Below, piece after piece: positions 24,096 to 36,610 of a DNA stretch of 64,000 bases. Source of the stretch: Anthonomus grandis grandis (lineage: Eukaryota; Arthropoda; Insecta; Coleoptera; Curculionidae). A program made the position numbers and the translations under genes. Positions within the stretch are counted from its first letter, which is position 1; the number at the start of each line of letters is the position of its first letter. The stretch covers positions 27,714,001-27,778,000 of the forward strand of contig NC_065551.1 of the NCBI RefSeq assembly GCF_022605725.1. Reading direction: 5' to 3'. The notes below the pieces were generated by a model, which searched no databases, was not told the origin of the DNA, and saw nothing but the letters and a program-made list of their open reading frames with translations.

Positions 24096-26564
24096 GAGGA
24101 GAGTGGGGCAAGTGAATCATAGGGAGCAAGTGCGTTTCTAGAAATATGTCGAGCAACCGGCATCATAGCACGACAATGATCAGTGTAGTGTACATGTCTA
24201 TTAGCGCGTATTGTGTCCTTAAGCATTTAGCTGAAAATTACTAAAATTAAGGTAAATATTAACATTTTTTTAATATTTTAAGCGAAATCAATAAGGATTT
24301 TCCCCAATTTAAAGGCATTTTCTTAATATTGTATGAAGTGCATACCATAACCTTATATTTGCTTAATACCGCGTTATGCTTAAAATGTTGCCACATTTAT
24401 CTGTCTCTTCAAGATTTAAATTTTTATATTTTAAGAACGATTGGGGTAAGTGAATCAGGCATGACTCACTTGCCCCACTGTAGTATAAAAAGTTCTTATA
24501 AATATATTTTATATATTGCAGAGGAAAAATGGTGCGTAACTACGTGCGCAAAAACCCAAAAAGGATCATCCTCAGAAGATGCCATTCGTGGTACCTTAGA
24601 AGCGATTCAAAATAAAGAGATGTCAATTAAAAAAGCTAGTGCGGTTGTTAGTATTCCGAGAACTATACAATCACGATTAAAGCGTCGACAGCTCACTCCA
24701 CTTATAAACCACGGCAGGTTGAAACCCGTATTCACTGAAAAAATGGAAAATGAATTATGTGAACACATAATTTTGTTGGAAAAACTGTTTTGTGGACTTT
24801 CGACCACAGATCTTTGAAGGATTGCATTTCAATTTACTGAAGCCAATCAAATAAGTCATCCTTTTAATAAAGAACTGGGTGAGCTCATTTTTAAATCGTC
24901 AGAAAATCCTCTCCATTCGAAGATCTGAAAAAACCAGCATTGCAAGAGTAACAGGATTTTCCAATTCTAGGGTTAATGATTTTTTTCAAAACTTAAAAAA
25001 GGCCCTTAGACAAGTTTAATTTTTCGCCGCATCGGATTTTTAACTGCGATGAGACGGGGATTACCTGCGTTCAAAAACCGGGAAAAATTTTAGCTGAAAA
25101 GGGAAGAAAGCAAGTGGGAAGATTAACTTCTTTAGAGAGAGGAAAAAACACAACTTTATTAGCTTGTGTCAGCGCTACAGGTACGTTTATTCCACCATTT
25201 ATGGTCTTCCCTCGTGTTCGAATGAATCCTGGTTTTTTGAGCGGTTCGTTTCCTGGAGCAGTAGGATCTCCTGCTCCATCAGGCTGGATGGATGCTGACC
25301 TATTTATCAAATTTTTAAATTATTTTATAGGCTGCACCAAAACAACAACAGATTGTCCAAGTCTACTTATACTAGATGGACATTCAAGTCATAAGTCCAT
25401 TAATTTAGTAAACCTGGCTAGAAAATCAGGAGTTTCTATTATAACCTTACCTCCTCACACATCAAATAAGTTGCAACCGCTAGACGTAAGTGTCTTTGGA
25501 CCATTTAAAACCTATCTGGCAGGAGAAATGGATCACTGGCTTACAAATCATCCAGGCTCTAGGATCACAGAATATGATATGGCTCCTATTATTAAAAATG
25601 TGCTTATTAAGGCTTTTACACTAATAAATATTATTAAGGGTTTTGAAAAAACAGGAATCTACCCATATAATCCATATGTGTTTCAAGACAGTGACTTTGC
25701 GCCAGCCGTAAACATTCTTCAAAAGGAATGTAGGACAGAAAACATTAATCCCGTCGAGGGTCCCGTAATAAGTGATGAAGTCTTGTTGAGAAAAGATGAT
25801 ATCCAGAGTACTTCTAAATAATTAGTAAACAATTTTGAACAAGAGCAACCATCATGTAGTTATGTTTCAGTTTCAACTTTAAGCCCAGTTCCATAACCCT
25901 CTCAAAAGAATGAAAATGCCAAATCCAAATTTAGGCGCATAGAAGGATCTAAAATAATAACCAGTTCTCCTTACAAAGATCAATTGGAAGAAAAATTAAA
26001 ACCAGTGAAAGCTAAGCAAGCAAAAAAGAAACTAGACGACAAAGCTAGTAATGGATAAAAATTAAAAGAAGGAATTTCTAAGCAAAAGAAGCAAAGTCAA
26101 GAGCAGAAGAGGAACAACACAACACAAAAACAATGCCGGACGAAGAGAAAAACACATTAAGCATTTACTATTATGAGACCTACGAAGAGACACTTGTTCT
26201 GAAGAATGGATAATGTGCATGCAATGTGGTGCCTGGTTACATGAGGATTGTTCCGATAATGAGCCAAGTACTAATAATTATGTTTGTAACAATTATCGTT
26301 GATTAATTAGCATTCGGACTCACTTGCCTCAGGTGGGTGACTCACTTACTCCTATAACTTGGGGCAAGAGAGTCATTTTTCTTTTTTTGTTTTAAGTTTG
26401 ATATTTTTCCAAAGAGTTAATGTTTAGTTTATTTTTAAGGTTATGTTAGAATGTTTGAAACCGATTAAACTCGTGTTACAAACGATGAAAATTTTTTTAT
26501 TTCTAAAACTTAGTAAGGTATATGCCGCAGAGCCTTAAGGTGTCTCACTTGCCCCATCCTCCCT
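24096..26564 (+). mobile_element. Pogo-type DNA transposon
   Basis: A 2469-bp element bounded by TA (24094-24095 and 26565-26566). The terminal repeats are GAGGAGAGTGGGG on the left and AGGGAGGATGGGG inward from the right, both continuing into CAAGTGA. The same GGGGCAAGTGA core recurs inside both ends in direct and inverted form, at about 24443-24480 on the left and about 26310-26365 on the right. These are probable subterminal transposase-binding sites. A plus-strand transposase pseudogene fills the interior. Confidence 0.87.
24523..26303 (+). pseudogene. Pogo/Tigger-like transposase with C-terminal PHD-like finger, broken
   Basis: From MVRNYV at 24530, and after a frame change, comes a Psq-type helix-turn-helix DNA-binding segment (IRGTLEAIQNKEMSIKKAS). 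The frame stops near 24817. It resumes, with further breaks, at the first catalytic Asp in NCDETGITCVQ (about 25040). A clean 235-codon stretch (25114-25821) follows, with GWMDADLF, LLILDGHSSH (second Asp) and SNKLQPLDVSVFGP (third Asp), 35 residues apart. After a stop comes a basic linker, then a Cys/His cluster CMQCGAWLHEDC with a later C (about 26215-26290), like the PHD-type zinc finger at the end of related insect transposases. Several stops and frameshifts make it inactive. Confidence 0.88.
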
Positions 26565-26566
26565 TA

Positions 26567-27140
26567 ATATTTTTATCAATCAAGGTTTGTTGCAGTAGGG
26601 CAAGTTAAGTATAAGAAATATAGCTTTAACGTTTAAGTATCTTTTTATGTAACATAATTTCTGAATGAATTCTGAAAAAAATTCGAACCATCAATTTGAT
26701 AAACCTAATCCGACTAAAATTTAGATCTGAGAGATCGCTAATACGCGGCTGTTCGATGTAGGTCTACTCGTTAGCGATTAAAATATCTACTAGTAGTATC
26801 AAATCACTCGCAGTATCAATAGTAGGAGTAATCACAAATATTACATTGCTCTTTTAGGGACAGTGGTTGTCCAGTTTTGATTATACGTGAAATAAAACAG
26901 TATAAATGATATTTTTGCTTATTTTCCATATTGAAAAGGAGTTATGCAACTTCTGTATGAGATACCATAAAAAAACCTCATACAAGAATTTTTCAGTTTT
27001 TGGATAGAATTAGATACTGCACTAGTAATTGCATTATTATAATTAATTATATTATTATTATATTAATGCGTTACATAAGAAGTATTTAGTTTTGATTGCA
27101 ATGTGACGCTTCAGATTATGCAGACCCCTCAGATTATGCT
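26567..27140. other. AT-rich spacer without a gene
   Basis: Nothing recognisable lies between the pogo element and the LINE fragment. Confidence 0.4.
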
Positions 27141-27146
27141 CATCTT

Positions 27147-27620
27147 TTAATTTATATGAGCTAAGAAGTTTAAGCTGCGATCAACAATTAATCTTAAATT
27201 TTTGGCTTTATCCACTACTAGTATATTTGTTTTTTGGATTTTTAGAGTATAGCTATTCCTTGCTACTTCGCACTGAATTTGTTTGGATCCTAAGAAAAGG
27301 GCACATGATTTATTACGATTAAGTTTTACATTGTGATTTAGAAATGTTATCCAGACCATTATTAAAGTGTGTCCGGGCAAGAGGTAAGGAAATGAGATCA
27401 AATGCCGTATACATCTGTGAATCATCAACAAACTGCTCAAGATTTGTATAAGTCAATTTTGTTTCCATATCTACATACAGGAAATATAGTAAAGGTTTTA
27501 GACTAGAGTCTTGTGATACTCATAAATGTACATAGTTCGATTTTGAAATTAAGTGTTGATTTTTAATTAAGACACTATAGAATTTATCAGAAAGATATGA
27601 CCTAATAAATTTAGCAAATT
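27147..27620 (-). mobile_element. LINE reverse-transcriptase fragment
   Basis: Minus-strand translation in order: a decayed SQDSSLKPLLYFLYV (the QGSxLGPLLF block), then FVDDSQMYTAFD, where VDD stands for the catalytic ADD, then LNRNKSCALFLGSKQ and KNLRLIVDRSLNFLAHI of the thumb domain. It is a short internal piece of a CR1/jockey-like RT with stops. The 97-codon open part is 27147-27440. Confidence 0.75.
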
Positions 27621-28419
27621 GTCTGAAAAACAAATAGTTGTACTGAACTATTTACGACAACCGGACTGACAGCTTGGAATGAAATTATGAAAATCGCAAA
27701 ATTCTATTATCTAATTATAAAATGGAAGGTCATTAAATCTGGTTCATTTCAGCGTTAAATTATAGTCCTTAAAGACCCTAAAAAAAGATAAAACTTTAAA
27801 AAAATCCCTTTCAACACAATACTTATGGCAGACGTCCACGTGAAGATATCGACTTTCCAAAAAAAATAAAAATTAAACCGCATCAACAACAATCGTAAAT
27901 CGCCTTTAGTAGGTCAATTTTCGCAGACGATATTCAGGGAAGTGAAGCCAGAAAAATATATTATTATACGATCAAGACCGTCTGACTTGGCGATAAACCC
28001 ACACGCAAAACCCAAATAAGAAGATAAAAAGTGAAATGATACACGCGGTTACGTCTCGCCGGGTTCTTACTCAATATATATTAGGTAAGAAGGTACCATG
28101 CCCAAAATTCCAATAGTCAGTAATTGGACCATGTAATATTGAAATGAGTGTCAATAAGTTATTATAATCGACAGGGCAGATAATCAAGGAAATCTAATTT
28201 ATTAAACTGTAGTGAGAGCTATATTTTTAGTAACTAAAAAAGAACTTATCTTAAAAATTCAAGCTGAAATGAGAGAGATCATTTTCAAAACTGTAACGGA
28301 TAAATTTCATAAAAAATAACTATATTGGTCATATAAACTTAATGAATAATTCATACATATTTTTTTAATGTTTAAATAGCGTAATATATCTTAATAAATA
28401 TATATAGATAAATAACCTA

Positions 28420-29110
28420 ATTAAATAAACTTTTATCATTGATATGGTTATATTATTTTAAGAGACGCTAATTAGCAACTTTAATTTACAAAAAAAAAAT
28501 CATTTATCGGATCATTATGATTAGTTATTCTGACATGATCCAAATACCTATTTGCAAATTAAAATTTGGATCAGGAGTAATTTATTTAAAGAAATCATCT
28601 TACTGTAATCTTTCTTAATTTTACCAAAGTGGCTTTAAGTCACATTCAAATTGAAGTAAGCAGTAATATATATTTAAATAAGTATTCGGTAATTTAATTT
28701 TTGATGCCAAAGTAAGTTTTAAAAGTAACCTTTGGATGATGCTTTTTATGTACATTTTACGTAGTATATTAACGAGTATTTTTATTACATTTTAATAGGA
28801 TAATATATTGTAATGAATACAGGTGTAAAACACCTCATTAAATAAATAAATTCATTTGATATGGTTTTTTTTATATATAAGCTATTCCAAAGTAGAGCAA
28901 AATTTATTGTATATTATTATTATAAAACACACTCATTAGCGAATTTAAATTTCAAATAATTTTGTTTGCGGGTAATATGATTAATTATTCTGACATGATC
29001 CAAATAGCAATTTACAAGAAATTAATTACAAATTAAAGTTTTAAACAGGATTCATTAAGAAAACAATACTGTAATCTTTCTTAATTCAATCAAAGGCCCT
29101 AGCTATACGT
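28420..29110. repeat. Diverged tandem duplication, period about 420-430 bp
   Basis: A block starting near 28385-28440 (GATATGGTT, then GCTAATTAGC, then the shared 17-base stretch TATTCTGACATGATCCAAA, then CTGTAATCTTTCTTAATT) recurs in the same order and orientation from about 28805-28860 to 29090. The copies are clearly related but carry many indels. They have no coding content. Confidence 0.7.
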
Positions 29111-31560
29111 CCAAGATGGTTTTGGATTTTTTTATATAAAAATTTCTTTTGTCCCTTACATTTATATGAAAAATAATCAAAAATTAAGTTCTTATGGTGT
29201 TATAATCGATATATTGCAATTTCGAGTATTTGCTTCTGAAGTTGGGTTTAAAAACAAAAAGTTTATTGCTTACGTATCATAATTCGTGACAAAATTGTAT
29301 CCATCTTTGATCATTTTTACTTTCATGTACTACTATACAAATTATAGTTGTTTATTTCTTTATCAAACTAACTGACACTACCTGAAAGTGACGCATTCTC
29401 ATTAATGCATCTAAAATAGTAATATATTTAGGTAGTAGACAGAGGATCTTCAGACTTTCTGCATGTAACATCATGATGCAATACTGGCAGGCCTGAAGAG
29501 GATCTAGTAGAAGGTCGAAAAATTGCTTAGCAAATATTACGTTCCCTATTTGCTGTTTTTTACCCACTTTACGAGTACGGTACCATTTTACCATTTGATG
29601 TAAATTACAATAACAGCGCTACATAATTAATTCATCTGCCACTCATAAAGCAACGTTTATAAATTAAAATTAATTTCCAAATAAAATTATCGAATTAAAA
29701 ATAGTACAGAATTTAAATAAATAAAACTGATTATTTTGTGAAACTAAATTAATTTAACGGATCAAAAAATCGTTACTTGTAACCCAATTCATACACTTAC
29801 ACAATATTCTTACTTTTGGATAAATTTATAAAATTTTGTTAACCTTTAAAACTATACCCTTTCAATTAAATTTTACTTCTTATTTACGCAAACGTCATTA
29901 CTTTAATAGTCTAGGCGTATGCTCGTATGCAGTGATTATTGAAAATACCTTCTAATAAAAGTTAAAATGCAAAATAAAAGCAAATGTCCGATAAAATATT
30001 AGAAATACGATTATTACATTGACATATCTGGGTGATCTGATCTAGTGAGACAAGCGTTTAAAACACTTCGGTTACATAACGCGGATTTTACTAAATTATT
30101 TTGAACCAGTTTTTATCGCGGGCACTTTCTTGTTATCCAAACGCACATTATTTTATTATTATTATAATTATTATCTTTCTAAGAAGCATTAGTATGGGTT
30201 ATAAAAGTAAAATTAGGACACATAAGTAATTTAGAACGTGGGCAAAGCAACTGACTTAATGAGATACATTATTCGTCTAAGAATTAACCCTGATAATATA
30301 GGTACCGTAGAAAAAACTGAGTAGTTGGTGGTGGAACCTACCTTCAAGCTGAATAATTATCATCTTACGTTGTCAATTTTATGAATACTCAATTAACGAA
30401 CTATAAATAAATTTAAGCTTATTTTTTTTTGAAAATAATACCACAATCTTAGATACTGAGCAATTTTCTTGTATTTGATTTAGGTAAGATTCCTCTGATA
30501 CAAATGTCCCCATAGCGTTTATTTAAAAAATTACTAAATTGTTGACGGTTTTGGCTCTTACTTCATGTAAATTTAAGTAATTTTTTAAGACTTCCTCAAA
30601 AACCTTTTGAAGTTTTCAGGTTTTAACTATTTGTTTGATAACAAATCAAACAAATAGCGGTCAAAATTTTCCAAAGCAAAAAATTGCATAAAAACTGATC
30701 AAAAGTTGACAGAGCCAAAACAGCGTCAAAGATTCAATTCAATTTAACATGTCTTTATTCCGGTAACAATAGAATGCACCATTATTGCCTACGAAGGCGA
30801 ATATTAGCTAAAGCTACACTTAAACTCTTAACCTTCTAAAATAGTGACAAAGTACACTTAACAGTAACAAGAAGAGATAAAATATAAAATATTTTAATGA
30901 CATTATATGTTCACCTATATGATTCCACCAGAAAGAAAAATGCTTAAAGTTTCTTTTAAAAATATGAAAACAGTAAACAGAGTAAACACAAACGTAAAGG
31001 CATTAAAAAGGCGGACAGCATTAAGCATTTATGAATAAGATCTTATAAGAAGGGCCGTTGAGTGAAGTGACATAGTTGTATACATATTGGACTATTTTTA
31101 GTAAAATGTCCTTATAATAAAGCAGAAATTTATATACATAGGGTTCATAGATACTTTAACCATTTCAAGAAATGAATTGATCCAGAAATATGATCAAACT
31201 TTCTTAAGTCAAAAATAAATTTACAGCAGTTCTGCACGCACTGCAAGCGATATTATCCCTGCTGATCTATACATGAAAAATATACTACCAAATAATAATT
31301 GAGAGAAGAAACACGAACAAAAGAACAACTTAAGAAAAAAATAAGATGATTTCAATTGAATGATGCTAGTAATCTCCAGATTATTGCAATATAAATGAAA
31401 ACCCAAAATCTATAGTGCCATAGTAAGAAAACTAAAAGAGAGCCACAGCAGATCAGTTAAAGAAAACTTAACAAAAATCGTGACTCAAAAGCTCTACCAC
31501 CTAATCTGGGTGCAATCGATTAATGATATTGATTAATTTTTATAAAGATATTTTTATATG
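29111..31560. other. Gene-poor sequence with one foldback element
   Basis: No gene is recognised. A foldback structure at 30539-30731 is listed separately. Short open frames at 29352-29594 and 31221-31406 (minus) show no family. Confidence 0.35.
30539..30731. repeat. Foldback (MITE-like) inverted repeat
   Basis: The centre is a perfect 13-base inverted repeat with a 5-base loop: CTATTTGTTTGAT at 30627-30639 and its complement at 30645-30657. The outer ends also pair imperfectly: GACGGTTTTGGCTCT at about 30544 matches the complement of AGAGCCAAAACAGCGTC near 30712-30728. The intervening arms are partly complementary. The size and structure suit a small non-autonomous element or a relic of one. 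Confidence 0.55.
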
Positions 31561-31564
31561 ATCG

Positions 31565-31700
31565 GTACGTTTACGAAGACAAAGAAGACATCGTGCGAAA
31601 AATGCTTTTAAGTGAATTGAGATTTAAAACAGCTAAACGGATTGCAAAAAGACTCAGAAGAACATATGAAGGGTTAGGGGAAAAAAGCAGGTAAGTCAAT
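31565..31700 (+). other. Possible 5' coding fragment of the gene copy at 32055
   Basis: An open stretch translates as EDKEDIVRKMLLSELRFK followed by a very basic helix (AKRIAKRLRRTYEG). It ends at a GT donor-like site near 31690 (AGCAG followed by GTAAGT). Similar AAAGCAGG-like strings recur at about 31780, 31835 and 31865. It could be an upstream exon of the pseudogene that follows, but this is only suggested by position and basic composition. Confidence 0.25.
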
Positions 31701-32054
31701 TTTTTTGATATATTTAGATATTGGGAGCATTCAGTTCAGCATTAGCGTAAGTATCTTTAGAAATACTTAAACTGGATAAAAAGCAGGCTAGTCAACCGAT
31801 ATACGGCTTCAAAGTTTTACTATAAGAGAAAAAAAGCAAATAAGTCAAGCGAAAAGAGGAAAAAACCAGGCAAGTCCAGTAATTATTATAAAAACGCCGC
31901 CGCCTCCATTGCCACCTGGCACGGTTCCTGCTACCGCATTATTAGTGTGTCAATAGCGTTTAAAGCCGTTAGATTGCTTTTCGTTTACTATTGTTTCGTT
32001 AGTTTTGTATCATCTGTTTAGCTTTGTATTTGTGACTATACCGTAATATCAAGC

Positions 32055-33405
32055 TCGGACGAATGTGATAAACTTCATAGTGAGCCAAAAAAAAGGAAGA
32101 AAACTGGTCGGATGTCTGATGTAAATAAAAAATTAAGACTTGCGACACATGAAGCTGGTCCCCCTTGCCATTGCAAACGATTTAAGTGTTATGACTTAGT
32201 CTCTGAACATAACAGAAAAGAGATATTACGCTACTTTAACCAGTTACAATCCTACGATGAACAAAATATGTACCTGGCTGGGTTAGTTACTGTAGGACAC
32301 GAGGCACAGAGACGACCTCGAAAGGAAGAAGAGGAGGCGATGTTGCGTGATGCTAGTTTTTCGTATAGAGTTCGAGTCACCGACGAGGCGGGAAATAAAT
32401 ATAATCCTGTATGTGCAAAGGCATGTGTGTTTTGCTCATTACATGGCATTAGCAAAAATAAGATTTACTATGTGCAGAAAATTTTAAAATCAATGGGTTG
32501 TGCACCTAAGGATAGAAAGGGTAGGTAAGCATTCTAAGGAACACAAACAGCTAAATAGGGTCACTGCAGCTCTGGTTGAGAACCATATCAAAAGTTCTAA
32601 AAGTCGCCAGAGTCATTATAGCCTTAAAGATTCAGGTAAAACTTATTTGCCAGAAAGTCTAAACATAAAAAAGGTATAAGCTATTCAAAGAATTACACCC
32701 TGCAGCAGTGGTATCTTACGATACTTACCCGATGATTTTCAACACGAAATTTAATATTTCTTTTGGGTATCCCCGCACAGACACTTTGCAACTTGTGATG
32801 AATATACAGCAAAAGTTAAAGCTTTATCTGCGGAAACTGATAAACAACAAATTCAACAGCTAACAACAAATAATATTCTTCATAAGAAGAAGGCGGAATG
32901 TTTTTACAACCATAAGAAGAAAGCCAAATTCCAGGCAAGAAAAAATAAAAAGAAAGAAGCTATTTGCATAGATTTCGCTAAAAATGTCTCCCTGCCGCAG
33001 ATAGCTACCAACGATGTATATTATAAACGTCAACTTTCTATGTATTCCTATGTCCACGTTCTTGCAACTGGTGAGTCCTTTTTTTACGTGTACGATGAAA
33101 GTGTTGCCAAAAAAGGACCGAACGAAGTGGTCTCATTCCTTTTTTATTTTATTATGAACTATTTGGATGACGAAGTTCAGGAATTGGAAATTTTCTGTGA
33201 TTCTGCAGGAGGGCAGAACAAAAATTACATGATACTTAGATTCATTCATTACTTAACGAACAATCGCATCCGTGGCCTCACAGATATTAAAATTAGATTT
33301 CCTATACGTGGACACTCATACTTGGAGTGCGATAAAAATGTTGGTCTATGGAACATAAAAGCACCAATGGAAATACGAAAAGATTTTGAAGAAATGGTGA
33401 ACTGA
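32055..33405 (+). pseudogene. Frameshifted copy of an uncharacterised insect multi-copy protein family
   Basis: Pieces in three frames join into one protein. First come a basic start and GPPCHCKRFKCYDLVSEHNR. Then come NPVCAKACVFCSLHGISKNK to a stop at 32528, GKHSKEHKQLNRV, and LFKELHPAAVVSYDTY with FGYPRTDT. Next are CDEYTAKVKAL, a Lys-rich coiled segment, and AICIDFAKNVSLPQIATNDVYYKRQL. The last part is FCDSAGGQNKNYMILRF and FPIRGHSYLECDKNVGLWN. At least three frame changes break it. I recognise the layout (Cys-rich N-terminus, basic middle, DSxGGQNKN and GHSYxECD motifs) from predicted proteins that recur in insects and cnidarians. I cannot name a function. Copy number and the acidic motifs suggest a mobile-element origin. 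After 33405 similarity fades. Confidence 0.6.
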
Positions 33406-34189
33406 CTGCTGCTTCCATTCTCTGGGAAAAATTTCCATTTTTGCCATAGTAAGAAAACCATATTTTTATTAATTAAACAAGCTTAAAATTTTATTTTTTT
33501 CAGCTTACTGCCTCTGTTTGTCCTTCAGCGACGCAATAAAGACTGCGTCTTCCTAATCACGATCGAAACCATCCCCTTTTACTGTGGTCAGTGTTACTAA
33601 AATAATTGTATTGGATTGGAAGACAATGTTGCTATCAAAGTATGCCAGATAAATAAGTATTACTTAGATTTAACAAAATCTTTTTTTAGGCCTCCTGCCA
33701 GTTTCCAGAGCCAAATTCAACGATTTTCAAAGTTTAATGAAGTTTTGTAGCCCCTCTGCTGTCAAGTTCTTTCTGAATCTACCTCATGACCACTTTAATG
33801 CAAGTTAAAATATTATTTACTACAATCACATTACATTGATGTGGTTTTTTTTCAGCTCTGGATCAATCTGGATACAACCGACATCATGGAAACTTGCTTT
33901 TTATGTTCTTAGAACATAATACTGTAGTTATTTTTATAAACAGTCTTTTGATAAGCTCTCATACTAATTTTGTACCATTTTTAACATTAAATTGTGTTTT
34001 TCTCAGTTTCGTGAACAATTAACTTACATGCTTTTTTACCCTGACCCTTCATATATGAAGAGAAATAACATCTACTGAGTAACTAGCTAGAAAAGAGCAA
34101 CCGCTAGTTCACTTGCCTTTGAGAAGAAATATTTTTTGAAAACTAGAAATAAATCATTGATTTCCTATTTTGCAAATATTTATATTAGA
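33406..34189. other. Decayed sequence, no gene
   Basis: This may hold further exons or 3' remains of the preceding pseudogene, but no motif can be supported. Confidence 0.3.
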
Positions 34190-34300
34190 AATTGCAACTT
34201 ATGCAACCGCTTTTTAATTTTCATGAGATCTCAGAGATCAATATTAGACCCATCTTTTTCCTAATAAATATAAATAACTTGACATACTTTTATAGTAAGG
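34190..34300 (+). mobile_element. Possible LINE reverse-transcriptase remnant
   Basis: With one frame change the translation reads SQRSILDP then FFLININNL, like the QGSILGPLLFLIYINDL block of LINE RTs. A TDDIEILV string (compare ADDxxI) occurs about 300 bases later, at 34600. No other motif supports it. Confidence 0.35.
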
Positions 34301-35950
34301 TTACGGCTACATATCAGTGTGCTACACAAATCTTCCTCCATTTTTATTCTCGATTTTATTTATTAATATTTCTATGAGTATTAATAGCAAATCTTTTGCA
34401 AATAATATGAACACCTTCGTACTGTAAAATGTTCTCAGGACTGCATGTTTCCACAAAATATAAAAGTTTATAAAACGTTTAACTCCACTGAAAATCTGTC
34501 CCTCGTGATTTTGGGATTACTGCTAAAGATTGCGAAATGACTTACCTTATGTATACCTATAATTAGGATTGATTCTTGTAAAAAAATAGCTAGCGGTTTT
34601 CTTATTTACCGATGATATTGAGATCCTGGTAGCTCATTCATCTGCTTTTTTATCAGTAACTATTACTTCGTATATCAATATCCAGAAAAGAAGTGAGTTC
34701 AATGCTTCTTATACTTTATTTTATGTTGGTTGGTGCAATATTTTTTCCATATTGCGGATATTTCTCGTAGTATTATGTTTCTTAGGTTTCACAGGAAGGT
34801 TAAAGCACTATTCAGCGCTAATGGTGATTCTACCAAGTATGGTCATATCATATAATACGATCTAGAGGACGCTTCATTATCAAGTGGAACAATTTTGTCT
34901 AATCATGACTATTGTTTGCTTCTTTACTGTAGTTTTATGATTGATGATGTATATTTGGAGAATCTAGTTAGCAGCTATTAGGATTTCAATATCTGGCAAA
35001 CAGAAGTTATGCACTAAGGGACTCTAAAGAGGAATAAAAGACACAAGCATCTTTTTAAAACAACAGTGATGAAAAATCTTGACAAAATCGACGAGTCTGG
35101 ACTAAGTTAAGGAGCACGATTATTTCCTGGTTAATATTCAGACAAACGAAAAAGGAAAACACGCTGCTTACCTGCTGTATATAATTGTTCCTATAAAACC
35201 TTCGAGCAAAAGGTGACCATTTATTTTGTAGATGTTTGTATGATTTTATCTTGGAAAAAAACTACCTAAATCCATAATATCCAATATTTCCAAACAATTT
35301 TTTTCTTCCGCCCGGACTACTCGGTACTATCTCTTTAAGGAAAAATTTAGTGGGCGGCCTTTTACGATTTGCAGATCTTAATACCATTATGGTGTCGATT
35401 AGTTGCTGATAAATGGTAACGCGAAACTGGGTTATATTTTGCAATGGTGTTTATCTTGTTTATTTTTTTTAATTAATTTTAGTTTTAAGCTAATGGGGTG
35501 GGGCCGGCAAGTTGTCTAATTAAAAAATAAAAATATCATTAAGGGGATTTACCATTTTTAATGATGCCTTATATTCATTAGTTTCAGATAGACTAGTAAT
35601 TTTTTATGTATGCACGTTTCGCTCTCAAGAGGATGTAAATTAACGTAATTAAAATTTTTAACAGATATTCACGGTATTTCTTTGTAGTATAAATAACATG
35701 GTCATACACATAATAGTCATAAGCATAAATTGTTCTAATATAAAAGATAATAGATGTTCACGCCCTCTTTGTAAAATTCTATTGTTTGAACCAACCTACA
35801 TTATTTAAAGATCAAGTGGCTTCTGTGATACACCCGAAAATTTGCAACAGTATTCATCATCAAGGAAATTGTTTTCGTTACGTAATACTTAAATTAATAA
35901 ATATTAAAATTTTTTAGTGTAAAATACAGTGAGCTAATAAAATTTCATTT
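34301..35950. other. AT-rich sequence without a recognisable gene
   Basis: Nothing beyond scattered short frames. The minus-strand frame 35262-35444 has no family. Confidence 0.35.
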
Positions 35951-35959
35951 TTTTTTCAT

Positions 35960-36610
35960 AAGCGTTTAATATTCGTACACTTCAAATTTTTCTGTTTTCT
36001 CTTCTCGGCTACTATTTTATGCATCATTCCTTTTCTCTTTCTTTCTTCGACTTTTTTTCATTTCTACCTTTCGCTTTGTTCTCTTACATTTTCTAATTTA
36101 TGTTTTCAATATTCTTCACTTGTTTCTATTTCTCTTATTTTTTAATCATATTTTTCTACACTATGTTTTTTTAACATTTTAACTTTGGCTTTTCAGCATC
36201 TCTTCTTTCTCCTTCTAAATCTTTTCATTTAAACCTCAATATTTCTTTTATTTTTTGCAATAACGCTCTTAAAGATCTCATAATGAGTTGAACGAATTAT
36301 TTGAAGTTTAGTATCAGCAATTTAATGGCAAATCAAAATCACTAATTTAATAGAAACTAAAGTTGGCCAATATCATCGAATCTCTTTTTTAAAAAACTCA
36401 TCATTTATATTTATTTCACTCAGAAAGGTTTTTAAGTCTCAACCCTACTGATTTATTTTTATAGTGTTTTTCTTTATATCCTATTTCTCTCGTCTTTTTT
36501 CGTTTCTACTCTACTTTCAGTTTTGTTCTTCTCTTACTTCTACCACAAAATATTTTTCTTTTTTTTAAGCTCTCTTATTGATCGGCTCTCTTTTTGTGAA
36601 TCATTAAATA
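35960..36610 (+). repeat. Pyrimidine-rich tract
   Basis: About 650 bases unusually rich in C and T on this strand, with repeated TTTCTCTT, TTCTTT and TTTTTC strings and no coding. A purine-rich stretch follows at about 36940-37030. Such opposite-strand biases could come from decayed LINE untranslated regions or old simple repeats. Confidence 0.5.
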
